Shown: positions 1 to 9,101 of the stretch, piece after piece
Position numbering within the stretch: position 1 is the stretch's first letter
Layout of the letters: the number at the start of each line of letters is the position of its first letter
Source: Leptotrichia buccalis C-1013-b
Lineage (GTDB): Bacteria > Fusobacteriota > Fusobacteriia > Fusobacteriales > Leptotrichiaceae
Length of the DNA stretch: 64,000 nucleotides
NCBI RefSeq assembly: GCF_000023905.1
Contig: NC_013192.1
Location: forward strand, 2,170,001-2,234,000
Direction of reading: 5' to 3'
Translations under genes and position numbers: made by a program
The notes under the pieces: generated by a model
Seen by the model: only the letters and a program-made list of their open reading frames with translations
The model's database searches: none
Told to the model about the DNA's origin: nothing

Positions 1-2466
1 GTATTCTTTAAAAAAATTCCTGCACCACTTGAACAAATGCAAAAGGATATGAAAGCCAAAAAAGTTGTGTACAGATTAAAAGATGACGCAATTATTTATG
101 CAGATGAGCAAATTGGCTCTGAAGGTGATGAGATTATAAGGTTTAAAAATGTAATTGTAGATTTATTAAAAAAGAAAATGCTAATTTCTGGAAAACAGGC
201 TGAGGTTAATACAAAAACATCTGATATAACGTTACACGGAAAAGTAGTAGGAGCAACGAAAGATAAAAAATGGGAAATGTATACGGAACGTGTCGAATAT
301 AAGAAGCAGGGGGACTTACTAATTTCTCCAGTAAAAACAAAGTTAATAAATAAAATTGATAAAACAGAATCAGAATCAGACAGGGTGGAAACAACTACAA
401 AATTTGAAATAATTACAGCGATAGGTCATGCAAAGCACATTGATCATAAAGAACAAAGAACAATGACAGCAGATAAAATTATTTATAACACTACTACGAA
501 AATAACAAATGCAGAAGGGCATGTAATTTATATAGACAAAAAGAAAAAAAGGGAACTACGTGGAGATAAAATGTCTTATGATGAAGTGCATAAGTTCGGA
601 ACTGCAGAGGGACACGTAATTTATCTGGATCATGCAAATAATAGGGAATTAACAGCAGATAAAATGACTTATGATGATATAAATAAAATAGTTACTGCGG
701 AAGGACATGCATTTTACAAGGATAAAGAGAAAAATCGACAACTGCGTGCGGATAAAATGCGTTTTGACGATAAAAATCAAGTAGGTAACGCGGAAGGACA
801 TGTAATTTATACTGACCCTGAAAATAGACTGACTGGAGATAAAGTTGACTATTACAGAAAAGAAGAGCGGATAGAAGGTCAAGGACACATTGTTTATACG
901 GGTAGAAATTCAGTAATTTCAGGAGACAAGGCAACGTATTTCATTAAGAAAAAACAGATTGATGGAAGAGGAAATGTGAAGTATACGGGGCAAACAATGA
1001 TAATTACAGGAGATCACGTATTTTATGATGAAGTTTCCAAAATATTAAACGGAGATGGAAATGGTACTTATAACTATCTGCCAAGAAAAATAACAGGTAC
1101 GTATAAAACAGGAGTTTATAACCTTAAGACACATGTACTTACAACAAATGACCAGTATACTGCAAATTATGATGACTATAAAATGGATGGAACTGGACTT
1201 GTTTACGCATTCCAAACTGGAGCAGCTTCAATGAAAGGTCCATTTAATGTAAGAAAGCAAAACTTTAATGTACATGGTGCAAATGGAACAATGAACACAA
1301 TTTCAAAGGACATTTTTGCAAATAAAATGGTAATGACAAGTACTCAAGGCGATAGAATTACAGCGAATACTGGACAAGGAAGTTTTGAAAAGAAAGAATT
1401 CAGGTTTGACGGTCAAGTAAAAGGTAAAATTCGTGGAAATGTAAAAGACTTGATAAATGACCCAACACCGCTTGTAGAGTCAGAAGCTGTAAATTTTGTA
1501 GGAAATACAGCAAAAATTTATTTTATTTCACATAAAAACGGTAAAAATATGAGTATTACCCGAAGTGAAATTAAAGGAAATGTCCGTATGACTTATAAAG
1601 AAGTTACATTGGATTCACAGTATAATGAAATTGATACAGGAAGAAATCTTATTCTTGCAAGAGATAAAGTTATGGTAGATTTTAGAAATAATACAAAAAT
1701 GACTTCTAATTACTTGTATATGGATATGAATAAGCAGGAAGGGTATGCGAGAAATAACGTAAAAATTATAAGCCGATTACCGCAATTTAAAACAATCAAT
1801 ACTAGTGCGGATAGAGCTATAATTTATTTGAAGGACAAAAAAATAAAGCTGAATGGGAAAGTAGTTACTTATCAAGGAAAAAATATGATATCTTCTCAAA
1901 GTGCAGTTTATGATATGGATAAAAAAATTCTTGAAAACCGAGGAAAGATTCAAATGCAATATGAAATTCAAAATCAAGGTCAAAGTGATGAAGAACAAGT
2001 AAGATCTGATCCTAAAAATGCTGCTGCAACTCAGGAAGTAATAGATAAGCTATCAATGTCTGAAGGCGAACATCTGAAAAAGTCAGATAAGGCATCAAAT
2101 GGAGTTGACGTCAGAATAAAATGGAAATCATCAAATTCCAGCCTGTATTCACCTTCTGGAAAAATGAACAAACAATTTTATGGTGGAAATTCAAAAGAAG
2201 TAACAATGACTGCAACAGCCAAAGCAGGAACAAATACATCAGAAAAGAAATTCAATGTAAATGTTCCATCAGAATCTGCGCATGAATTGCTTAAAAGAGC
2301 TGCAAGAAACATTTACTTCCCTGAAGATGGTAGAAAACCGCCTTCATCAGTAAAAGTAAATGCACATAAGGGAATGATAACTATTCCAATCTCGTGGTCA
2401 AAGAATGGTAGTAAAAACGTGGCTACTTTAACATATGGCGGTGCTTCCTATTCAAAACAATTTTAA
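1..2466 (+). CDS. OstA/LptA-like LPS-export repeat protein, 5' partial
   Basis: The frame is open from base 1, so the true start lies upstream; the first internal ATG is at 37. From about residue 128 (counted from that ATG) the protein carries tandem units of about 30 residues such as AEGHVIYxD...ADKMxYDD, the OstA/LptA beta-jellyroll pattern of periplasmic LPS-transport proteins; at least six units are clear to about residue 345. The segment before the repeats resembles LptC/LptA-type domains. The last 150 or so residues are different and look like an Ig-like beta domain. Family knowledge suggests a role in carrying or anchoring LPS across the periplasm, in line with kdsB nearby. Exact role, length and signal peptide cannot be seen here. 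Confidence 0.75.
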   Translation, partial: VFFKKIPAPLEQMQKDMKAKKVVYRLKDDAIIYADEQIGSEGDEIIRFKNVIVDLLKKKMLISGKQAEVNTKTSDITLHGKVVGATKDKKWEMYTERVEYKKQGDLLISPVKTKLINKIDKTESESDRVETTTKFEIITAIGHAKHIDHKEQRTMTADKIIYNTTTKITNAEGHVIYIDKKKKRELRGDKMSYDEVHKFGTAEGHVIYLDHANNRELTADKMTYDDINKIVTAEGHAFYKDKEKNRQLRADKMRFDDKNQVGNAEGHVIYTDPENRLTGDKVDYYRKEERIEGQGHIVYTGRNSVISGDKATYFIKKKQIDGRGNVKYTGQTMIITGDHVFYDEVSKILNGDGNGTYNYLPRKITGTYKTGVYNLKTHVLTTNDQYTANYDDYKMDGTGLVYAFQTGAASMKGPFNVRKQNFNVHGANGTMNTISKDIFANKMVMTSTQGDRITANTGQGSFEKKEFRFDGQVKGKIRGNVKDLINDPTPLVESEAVNFVGNTAKIYFISHKNGKNMSITRSEIKGNVRMTYKEVTLDSQYNEIDTGRNLILARDKVMVDFRNNTKMTSNYLYMDMNKQEGYARNNVKIISRLPQFKTINTSADRAIIYLKDKKIKLNGKVVTYQGKNMISSQSAVYDMDKKILENRGKIQMQYEIQNQGQSDEEQVRSDPKNAAATQEVIDKLSMSEGEHLKKSDKASNGVDVRIKWKSSNSSLYSPSGKMNKQFYGGNSKEVTMTATAKAGTNTSEKKFNVNVPSESAHELLKRAARNIYFPEDGRKPPSSVKVNAHKGMITIPISWSKNGSKNVATLTYGGASYSKQF

Positions 2467-2475
2467 AAGATTTGT

Positions 2476-2515
2476 AAAAGAGATTATCTTAATTTTTTAG
2501 GATGGTCTCTTTTTT
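2476..2515 (+). terminator. Rho-independent terminator after the OstA-like gene
   Basis: The arm AAAAGAGATTATC (2476-2488) pairs with GATGGTCTCTTTT (2501-2513), 13 bp including two G-U pairs, and runs into T residues. It lies just after the stop codon at 2466. Confidence 0.8.
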
Positions 2516-2542
2516 ATCGTATGAAAAAAATTATAAAAAATA

Positions 2543-2583
2543 AAAACTACACATACTGCAAATTTAACATTTTGTGTAGTTTT
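2543..2583 (-). terminator. Terminator of the amidase gene
   Basis: AAAACTACACA (2543-2553) pairs perfectly with TGTGTAGTTTT (2573-2583). Read on the minus strand the stem is followed by a T-rich run. It sits 25 bases beyond the amidase stop codon and faces the terminator of the OstA-like gene, so the two convergent genes are separated. Confidence 0.75.
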
Positions 2584-2607
2584 GTTATATCTTAATTCTA
2601 TTTTTTA

Positions 2608-3294
2608 TTATCTTTCTTTAAAATATTTTTCAATTCCATTTATAATTCCATTTACCATTACATCTTGAAATTCTGGAGAAGCCATTTTTCTATCTTCTTC
2701 TGAGTTTGTCATAAATCCCATTTCTAGTAATGTATTTGTAACTGTTGACCAGTTTGTTCCTGTAAGGTCATCTCTATATGCAACTCCTCTGCTTTTAAAC
2801 CCTGTTGCTTTTGTATATTCTGATAAAATTGCTCTTGAGAATTGGTCACTGGATTTTTGTACGCTTTTTGTATGTGGATTTTTAGCTGATGATGTAAGTA
2901 CAGTCGCTCCTCTTACAGAACTTCCTCCTGCATCTGCATGAAGTCTTAAATATACAGAACAACCTGCTTTATTAGTCATCAAAGCTCTTTCTTTGTTACT
3001 GATATTTACATCGTTTGTTTCTCTTATCATGAATACTTCATAACCTTTAGCTTTTAAAGCGTCTCTTAGTTTTAATCCAACTTCTAAGGCTAGTTGATAC
3101 TCAGGCTTTTTAGTAGCAACTCCTCTTGTTCCATATGCCACTTTTGGTTTTCTTTTACTTGAGCCAGGTGCTATTTCTTCTGTTTGCATATTTCCTTTTG
3201 CCTGATGTCCTGGATCAATACATATTTTTTCAGCTCCATTTACTAATCCTGAAACAGTACTGAATAGAATGATTAATTTAAATAATAATTTCAT
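2608..3294 (-). CDS. N-acetylmuramoyl-L-alanine amidase (Amidase_3)
   Basis: This 228-residue protein has a hydrophobic signal peptide (residues 1-20) followed by one zinc amidase domain of the Amidase_3 type. Visible family motifs are DPGH (first zinc histidine), the PEYQLALE segment (zinc glutamate), LRLHADA (second zinc histidine) and TLLEMGFMTN (catalytic glutamate). Such enzymes cut the lactyl-amide bond between MurNAc and L-Ala in the periplasm, usually during septal peptidoglycan splitting. There is no separate targeting (AMIN) or SPOR domain, so localisation must depend on the core domain or a partner. It is monocistronic, with its own terminator, and is preceded by an AGAGGAAAA-type ribosome binding site. 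Confidence 0.9.
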   Translation of the reverse strand: MKLLFKLIILFSTVSGLVNGAEKICIDPGHQAKGNMQTEEIAPGSSKRKPKVAYGTRGVATKKPEYQLALEVGLKLRDALKAKGYEVFMIRETNDVNISNKERALMTNKAGCSVYLRLHADAGGSSVRGATVLTSSAKNPHTKSVQKSSDQFSRAILSEYTKATGFKSRGVAYRDDLTGTNWSTVTNTLLEMGFMTNSEEDRKMASPEFQDVMVNGIINGIEKYFKER

Positions 3295-3439
3295 AATTGT
3301 TTTTCCTCTTTTCTATACTATAAAAATAAATAATATCATTTTAATTTTCAAATTTTTAATATTTAATGTTTGGTAAAAATAAAACTATTGAAAATTGTTT
3401 AAATTTTTATATTTAATAGATTAAATTAAACTATAAAGC

Positions 3440-3679
3440 TTAATTATACAAGTATGCTGACCCTGTAAAATATAAGTTTCTGTAGCCATTTCCTTCAAAA
3501 TATACTCTATATACACTTCCGTAACTAGATCCTGAAAATGGGTATCCGCTAAAATTAAATCTTTTTCCTGACTGTAAACTTACACATGTGTCACCTGATA
3601 TTACTCTGCAACGTTCTACATATCTTGAAAAACCAAGTACGCTAAATAATAAAAATACTCCTAAGATTAACTTTTTCAT
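3440..3679 (-). CDS. Small secreted protein, unknown function
   Basis: The 79-residue product begins with a clear signal peptide (MKKLILGVFLLFSVLGFS). The mature part of about 60 residues holds two cysteines (in ERCRVISGDTC), which could form a disulphide, and is rich in Gly, Tyr and Ser, ending YFTGSAYLYN. The start is supported by AAAGGAGTGATT before ATG; nearly the same leader precedes the secreted gene at 33791, so small exported proteins here may share expression signals. No family is recognised. Confidence 0.65.
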   Translation of the reverse strand: MKKLILGVFLLFSVLGFSRYVERCRVISGDTCVSLQSGKRFNFSGYPFSGSSYGSVYRVYFEGNGYRNLYFTGSAYLYN

Positions 3680-3929
3680 AAATTAATCACTCCTTTAAAA
3701 AAATTTATTAACTTTTCAAATTTAAATATTTATAAATTTTAATTTTATAATTAATTTTTACCAAACAATTTAAAATACAAATATTCTTTAAAATTTTCAA
3801 TAAATGAAAACAAAGATATAATACATTATATACTTTTTTTATGTTATTTGCCTTTTAAATAAATTAATTTTTAATGAAATAAGTAACTAAAATTCATTAT
3901 GTAAAGTTTTTTAAATAAATATAATTTTA

Positions 3930-5186
3930 TTACTCTCTTATTTGTCCTTCTCCTCTTATCACATACTTTGTTGTAGTCAGCTCTCTAATTCCCATAGGCC
4001 CTCTTGCGTGAAGTTTTTGTGTGGAAATTCCGATTTCTCCTCCAAATCCGAACTCTCCTCCGTCAGAAAATCTTGTTGAGGCATTTAAATAAACATTTGC
4101 TGAATCCACTTCATTTAAGAATTTTTCGGCATTCTCTATGGATCTTGTCAAAATTGAGTCGGAATGGTGTGTTCCGTGAGAATTTATATATTCAATTGCT
4201 TCATCTACATTTTTCACTAACTTTAATGACATAATTAAATCCAGATATTCTGTCCCAAAATCTTCTTCTGTTGCCAATTTTACATCTGTTCTATTTCCGA
4301 CGATTTCCAATGCTTCCTTGCTATATCTTAATTCTACGCCATCTTTTAAAAGCATTTCTGTTAATTCAGGCAAGATTGCTTTTGCGATATTTTCGTGAAT
4401 AAGTGCAGTTTCAATGGCGTTACATACGCTTGGACGCTGAACTTTGGCATTTTCGATAATTGGCAATGCCTGTTTTACATCTGCTGTTTCGTCTACAAAA
4501 ATGTGGCAAATTCCTGCACCAGTTTCTATCATTGGAATTGTGGCATTTTCGATAATAAATCTTTTTAGCCCCTTTCCGCCTCTTGGGATAATCACATCTA
4601 TAAATTTATCTGCTCTTATCAAATCTTTTACTAATTCTCTTTCTGGCTTTTCCACAAGTTGAACTGCATTTTCTGGCAATCCGTAAGTATTTGCAACTCT
4701 GCTTAGCAATTTACTTAAATAAATATTTGAATTTAAGGCATCTTCAGAACCACGTAAAATTATTGCATTTGAAGATTTTATTGCAAGTCCCGCTGCATCA
4801 ACTGTAACATTTGGACGTGATTCATAAATCATTCCGATTACTCCAAGTGGTACTCTTTTTTTAGCGATGCTCATTCCATTTTTGTGATTCCATCCTATCA
4901 CAACTTCTCCTATTGGATCTGGAAACATAGCCATTTCACGTAAACTTTGAGCCATTCCTTCAATTCTGCCGTCTGTCAATGTCATTCTGTCTAACAAAGC
5001 AAAAGAAATTCCATTTTTTTCTCCATTTTCTAAATCTATTTTATTTGCAACCTTTATTTCTCCTTTTTTTGCAATTAATTCATCTGCAATTGCAAATAAC
5101 ACATCATTTTTCGTCTTTGTCCCAATTTTTATAAGTTCTCTTGATGCAATTTTTGCTTTTTTTCCTAATTCGCTTATATAACTCAT
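3930..5186 (-). CDS. proA: Glutamate-5-semialdehyde dehydrogenase (gamma-glutamyl phosphate reductase)
   Basis: This 418-residue protein matches ProA along its full length. The catalytic cysteine is in QRPSVCNAIET at about residue 253, and the family motifs YESRPNVTVDAA and RGGKGLKRFI are present. It performs the NADPH-dependent reduction of gamma-glutamyl phosphate, the second step of proline synthesis, in the cytoplasm. It lies 83 bases downstream of proB on the same strand, so the two form a proBA unit. Start: AAAAGAGGGAAAAAATG. Confidence 0.95.
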   Translation of the reverse strand: MSYISELGKKAKIASRELIKIGTKTKNDVLFAIADELIAKKGEIKVANKIDLENGEKNGISFALLDRMTLTDGRIEGMAQSLREMAMFPDPIGEVVIGWNHKNGMSIAKKRVPLGVIGMIYESRPNVTVDAAGLAIKSSNAIILRGSEDALNSNIYLSKLLSRVANTYGLPENAVQLVEKPERELVKDLIRADKFIDVIIPRGGKGLKRFIIENATIPMIETGAGICHIFVDETADVKQALPIIENAKVQRPSVCNAIETALIHENIAKAILPELTEMLLKDGVELRYSKEALEIVGNRTDVKLATEEDFGTEYLDLIMSLKLVKNVDEAIEYINSHGTHHSDSILTRSIENAEKFLNEVDSANVYLNASTRFSDGGEFGFGGEIGISTQKLHARGPMGIRELTTTKYVIRGEGQIRE

Positions 5187-5269
5187 TTTTTCCCTCTTTT
5201 CTCTTATTATTTCGATTTTTTTTACTTTTTCAATATTTCAATAGCAACTGTAAATTCGGTTAATCCTTT

Positions 5270-6412
5270 TTATTTTTTCATTGCCACATTATCAATATGA
5301 ATTACAGCGTCATCATATTTGTAACCCAATATTTCTTCTATATTTTCACTTTGCTCACCTTTTATTAGATTTATTTCCTCTGATGAGTAATTTGAAATAC
5401 CAGTTGCAATAACTTTTCCTTTCAAATCTTCTATTTCCACAATTGCACCTTTATCAAATGTCCCTTCTACAGATTTTATCCCAACTGACAATAAGCTTTT
5501 TCCATTTTTTAAAGCTGATTTTGCACCATTATCTATTGTCAATGCACCTTCCTTGCTTGGTCCATATGCTAGCCAGTATTTTCTTAGGCTGATTTTTTTA
5601 TTTTTTTTCACAAAAAGTGTCCCTATGTTTTCTTTTTCCACTATTCTTGTGATGTTTTTAGGTTCATCTCCGCTGGCAATTACAAGGCTTGTTCCGATTT
5701 TCGTTACCATTTCTGCGGCAATAATTTTTGTAACCATTCCACCTGTTCCAAATTTTGAACCTTCTGCTCCTGCCATTTTTTTTATATCCTCATTAATATC
5801 CCCAACTATGTGAATCAAGTTAGCATCCTCGTATTTTCTAGGATTTTTATTATAAAGCCCATCAATATCCGACAGTATAATCAATAAATCAGCGTCAATT
5901 AAGCCTGAAACAAGTGCCGACATAGTGTCATTATCTCCAACTTTTATTTTTAATGCGTTTGAAACAATGGCGTCATTTTCATTTATAATTGGAATAATTT
6001 TTCTTTTTAGAAAGGCATTACATACATTTCTCATGTTCAAATATCTTTTTCTATTTGAAAATTCTTCTTTTGTCAATAAAAGCTGTCCCACGATTTTGTT
6101 ATGTTCCTTAAAAAGTGTCTGATAAATTTGCATAAGTGAAACTTGCCCTACTGCCGACAGCATCTGTTTTTCTGCCAAAGTTTTAGGCTTTTCGTTTATA
6201 TTTAAAAGTCCCATTCCAGCACCTACAGCTCCAGAGCTAACGAGAATTACATCATATCCTTTATCTTGCAGATTGCTAAGTTCCAGTACAATTTTTCTTA
6301 TTTTTTCAATATCCAAATGTCCGTTTTCATTTGTAAGTGTTGATGTTCCTACTTTTACTACTATTCTTTGAATATTTTCTAAAATTTCTTCTCTTGTATT
6401 CCTGTTTTTCAT
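5270..6412 (-). CDS. proB: Glutamate 5-kinase with PUA domain
   Basis: A 380-residue protein: amino-acid kinase domain (VKVGTSTLTN near the N-terminus, GDNDTMSALVSGLIDADLLI and SDIDGLY in the middle) followed by a C-terminal PUA domain (about residues 285-365), as in full-length ProB. It phosphorylates L-glutamate, the first and usually proline-inhibited step of proline synthesis, and is the first gene of proBA. The start is set by GGGAG seven bases before ATG. The PUA domain is standard for many bacterial ProB proteins. Confidence 0.95.
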   Translation of the reverse strand: MKNRNTREEILENIQRIVVKVGTSTLTNENGHLDIEKIRKIVLELSNLQDKGYDVILVSSGAVGAGMGLLNINEKPKTLAEKQMLSAVGQVSLMQIYQTLFKEHNKIVGQLLLTKEEFSNRKRYLNMRNVCNAFLKRKIIPIINENDAIVSNALKIKVGDNDTMSALVSGLIDADLLIILSDIDGLYNKNPRKYEDANLIHIVGDINEDIKKMAGAEGSKFGTGGMVTKIIAAEMVTKIGTSLVIASGDEPKNITRIVEKENIGTLFVKKNKKISLRKYWLAYGPSKEGALTIDNGAKSALKNGKSLLSVGIKSVEGTFDKGAIVEIEDLKGKVIATGISNYSSEEINLIKGEQSENIEEILGYKYDDAVIHIDNVAMKK

Positions 6413-6435
6413 ATTTTATTCTCCCAGTAGTATAT

Positions 6436-6463
6436 TTTATATGTTTCATAATCTTTAGTACAA
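6436..6463 (-). promoter_or_regulatory. Candidate promoter of proBA
   Basis: On the minus strand a TTGTAC -35 (6458-6463) is followed after 16 bases by TATAAA (6436-6441); an alternative TAAAAT gives an 18-base spacer. It lies just upstream of the proB ribosome binding site and partly overlaps the tail of the lipoprotein terminator. Sequence match only. Confidence 0.4.
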
Positions 6464-6465
6464 AA

Positions 6466-6489
6466 TAGGGGTATGTTATAATACCCCTA
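6466..6489 (-). terminator. Terminator after the small lipoprotein gene
   Basis: TAGGGGTAT (6466-6474) pairs perfectly with ATACCCCTA (6481-6489) around a six-base loop; on the minus strand it is followed by TTTTG. It separates the lipoprotein gene at 6527 from proBA. Confidence 0.7.
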
Positions 6490-6526
6490 AAATAACATAA
6501 AGTGTCAGTAAATTAAATAAAAAATT

Positions 6527-6670
6527 CTATTTTTTTATTTTATCACAAAGTGTTGTCTTGGCACAAGTATATCCTCCAGCAACTGCTCCTGCTCCTAAAG
6601 CCACAGCTGTACAAGAACTTAAGCTCATTGCTAAAAATATTATTGCTCCTGCAATTTTAATTTTTCTCAT
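6527..6670 (-). CDS. Small lipoprotein (47 residues)
   Basis: A short frame with a good GAGAGG ribosome binding site nine bases before ATG encodes 47 residues. It starts with positive residues and a hydrophobic stretch (MRKIKIAGAIIFLAMSLSSC), ending in a lipobox LSSC with Cys at position 20. The mature peptide of 28 residues is Gly/Ala-rich and contains two further cysteines (YTCAKTTLC). It resembles entericidin-like or other tiny lipoproteins only in general plan. It lies between the amylase gene and proB with its own terminator, which supports a real gene. Function unknown. Confidence 0.7.
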   Translation of the reverse strand: MRKIKIAGAIIFLAMSLSSCTAVALGAGAVAGGYTCAKTTLCDKIKK

Positions 6671-6717
6671 TTTTATTTACCTCTCAATCTAATTTTCTAT
6701 TATTTTAACTTAAAATC

Positions 6718-8160
6718 TTAACTTTTACGTATCCAGACAGAAATTTTTTCAGGTTCCACTTTGAAATTGGCATTTCCATCTTCATCAATTACAACATCTT
6801 CATATTCACTTCCTGTAACTTCCTGCCAAACTTCTCCAGCCTTTTCTTTTCCAATTTCTACTTGAATTTCCTCTTCTTCTTCAGAATTGGAAAGCACGGC
6901 AACACAACCTGTTCGTTCATCACGTCCAGTTCTCTGAATTGCAATTACATTTGGATCATCCAGATGGTTTATCTGTTCCCCATAAGCATGTATTCTCCGT
7001 ATTTCCAGAAGTTTATCAATTATCCATTGATGCGGGCTCTTTTCTCCGCCTATTCCGTAATAATCTCCATAAAATAGGCAAGGATAACCATCTTTAGATA
7101 ATAAAATGATTGCATATGAATGTGGGATAAACCAGTTTTCCACTTGTGATTCCAAAGCGCTTCCTTTTTGAGAATCGTGATTATCCACAAAAGTTACAGC
7201 TGCCATTGGATTTGTTGCGACAATTGTATGCTCAAAAATTTCTCTTAAATCATAATCCTGCTTTTTTTTAGAAGCGTCATACATATTAAAGTGAAGTCCA
7301 ACATCGAATAAATCTGTCTTGTATCCGACATTATCCAGATATTCCTTCAATTTTTCCAAATCATTTCGCCAGTATTCTCCTACGGAATAAAACTTTTCTC
7401 CGTGAGTTGCTCTTACTTGTGTCAAAAATTCAGCTATAAATTCATCTTTTATATGTTTTACAGCATCCATTCTGAATCCATCAATTTTCAATTCATTTAC
7501 AACCCATTTACCCCATCGGATTACTTCCTCACGTACTTCAGGATGTGAAAAGTCAATATCAGCATTCATCAAATAATCATAATTTCCAAGCTCAGAATCA
7601 ACTCCCTCATCCCAGTCCTTATTTTCTCCAACGATTTTGTAAATTGCCGTTTTACCAGTTTTGTTGTCATAGTCCACACCGTCAAAAAGATTGTGATTCC
7701 ATTTGAATGAAGAATATTTATTATTTCTTCCAGGGAAAGTGAATTTTGTCCAGCCTTCTATTTCAAAAGGCTCGGATATTTCCACTGTTCTGTCTTCAGG
7801 ATCAACTTCTATTGCCAGAAATTTTTCTGTTTCATCAGCTCCGCCTTTATGGTTCAAGACTGCATCCAAATATACATTTATATTGTATTTGTGGAGTTCT
7901 TCTATTGCTTCAATCAGTTCCTGTTTTGTCCCATATTTCGTTCTGACTGTGCCTTTCTGGTCAAATTCTCCCAAATCCCACAAATCATAAGCACCATATC
8001 CTACATCATTTTCAGAAGTCCCTTTATATGCTGGCGGAATCCAGACTCCGCTGACTCCGATTTCGCTCAAATGCTTAGCATCGTCCTTAAGTCTTTTCCA
8101 ATGTTTTCCATCACTTGGCAAATTCCATTCAAAATATTGTATCATTACTCCATTTTCCAT
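6718..8160 (-). CDS. Alpha-amylase, GH13, cytoplasmic type
   Basis: A 480-residue glycoside hydrolase 13 without a signal peptide, starting MENGVMIQYFEWNLP as in the cytoplasmic alpha-amylases (E. coli AmyA-like, GH13_5). The catalytic triad is visible: nucleophile Asp in GFRMDAVKH, acid/base Glu in YSVGEYWRND, and the third Asp in FVDNHDSQ. Family knowledge points to endo-hydrolysis of alpha-1,4 glucans inside the cell, perhaps of stored or imported maltodextrin. Its start has AAAGGAGG at good spacing. No other glycogen genes are adjacent. Confidence 0.9.
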   Translation of the reverse strand: MENGVMIQYFEWNLPSDGKHWKRLKDDAKHLSEIGVSGVWIPPAYKGTSENDVGYGAYDLWDLGEFDQKGTVRTKYGTKQELIEAIEELHKYNINVYLDAVLNHKGGADETEKFLAIEVDPEDRTVEISEPFEIEGWTKFTFPGRNNKYSSFKWNHNLFDGVDYDNKTGKTAIYKIVGENKDWDEGVDSELGNYDYLMNADIDFSHPEVREEVIRWGKWVVNELKIDGFRMDAVKHIKDEFIAEFLTQVRATHGEKFYSVGEYWRNDLEKLKEYLDNVGYKTDLFDVGLHFNMYDASKKKQDYDLREIFEHTIVATNPMAAVTFVDNHDSQKGSALESQVENWFIPHSYAIILLSKDGYPCLFYGDYYGIGGEKSPHQWIIDKLLEIRRIHAYGEQINHLDDPNVIAIQRTGRDERTGCVAVLSNSEEEEEIQVEIGKEKAGEVWQEVTGSEYEDVVIDEDGNANFKVEPEKISVWIRKS

Positions 8161-8207
8161 TAAAAATTCCTCCTTTTTTACAATTTTTGCTTTAAAGTTT
8201 TATAAAT

Positions 8208-8954
8208 TTATTCAATTTTTATTCCTTTTTTCTTTACAAATTCGATAACTTCTTTCAAATCTTCTTCAGTATCGACTCCAATTACATTTGATACCGTTTC
8301 AAGAACTTTTATTTTATACCCATTTTCAATAAATCTAAGCTGCTCAAGCGATTCTATTTTTTCCAAAATTCCTTCTTTTAAATTTTTTAATTCATTCAAA
8401 AATTTAGCTGTGTATCCATAAATTCCAATATGTTTGAAATATTTAAAATTTTTATCTGGCTTCCTTTCATATGGAATTACTGAACGACTGAAATAAATTG
8501 CATTATTGTTAAAATCTGTAATTACTTTTACATGATTTGGATTTTCAATATCCTTTTGTAATTTCATTTCCTGTTTTAATGTAACAATTTCTGATTTTTC
8601 ATTACGATAATTATTTGCCAGAATGTTAATTGACTCAATGTCAATTAAAGGCTCGTCCCCTTGAATATTTATTATAAAATCATAATTTTTATATTCATCC
8701 TTATTTATAACTTCTATTATTCTGGAAGTTCCATTTTCGTGGTTTTCAGAAGTCATAACTACATTCCCGCCAAATTTTTTTACCGCATCAAAAATCCTTT
8801 TATCATCAGTAGCTACTACAAGTTCGTCAATATCCGCATTTTTCGCCCTTTTGTAAACCCATTCAATCATTGGATGCCCTTCGATTTCTTTTAAAGGCTT
8901 TCCTTCAAATCTGCTGGAGGCATATCTTGCAGGTATTACTCCCAGTATTTTCAT
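8208..8954 (-). CDS. kdsB: 3-deoxy-manno-octulosonate cytidylyltransferase
   Basis: A 248-residue CMP-Kdo synthetase. The N-terminus ILGVIPARYASSRFEGKPL and the motifs VVATDD, ENGTSRIIEV and INIQGDEPLID match KdsB. It activates Kdo with CTP for the LPS inner core, which shows that the host makes Kdo-containing LPS. It is transcribed divergently from dnaX and carries an AAGGAGA ribosome binding site. Confidence 0.95.
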   Translation of the reverse strand: MKILGVIPARYASSRFEGKPLKEIEGHPMIEWVYKRAKNADIDELVVATDDKRIFDAVKKFGGNVVMTSENHENGTSRIIEVINKDEYKNYDFIINIQGDEPLIDIESINILANNYRNEKSEIVTLKQEMKLQKDIENPNHVKVITDFNNNAIYFSRSVIPYERKPDKNFKYFKHIGIYGYTAKFLNELKNLKEGILEKIESLEQLRFIENGYKIKVLETVSNVIGVDTEEDLKEVIEFVKKKGIKIE

Positions 8955-9042
8955 AGACTTTCTCCTTTACATAACTTTATGTTTAAAACTATTTTACCAT
9001 ATTTTTATTTAAATTACATTATATTTTCTGATATAGTTTTAG

Positions 9043-9071
9043 TTGATTGGGGTATTTTTTTATGTTATAAT
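9043..9071 (+). promoter_or_regulatory. Promoter of dnaX-rplI-dnaB
   Basis: TTGATT (9043-9048), a 17-base spacer and a perfect TATAAT (9066-9071) lie about 30 bases before the dnaX start in the divergent kdsB-dnaX gap. Confidence 0.65.
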
Positions 9072-9101
9072 ATCAGACAGCAATGAAAAAGGGTGAGAAT
9101 A

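Noticed and set aside
3295-3929. Further small genes around the 79-residue secreted gene
   Set aside because: The flanking gaps (3295-3439 and 3680-3929) are very A/T-rich and show no start codon with a ribosome binding site or sensible composition.
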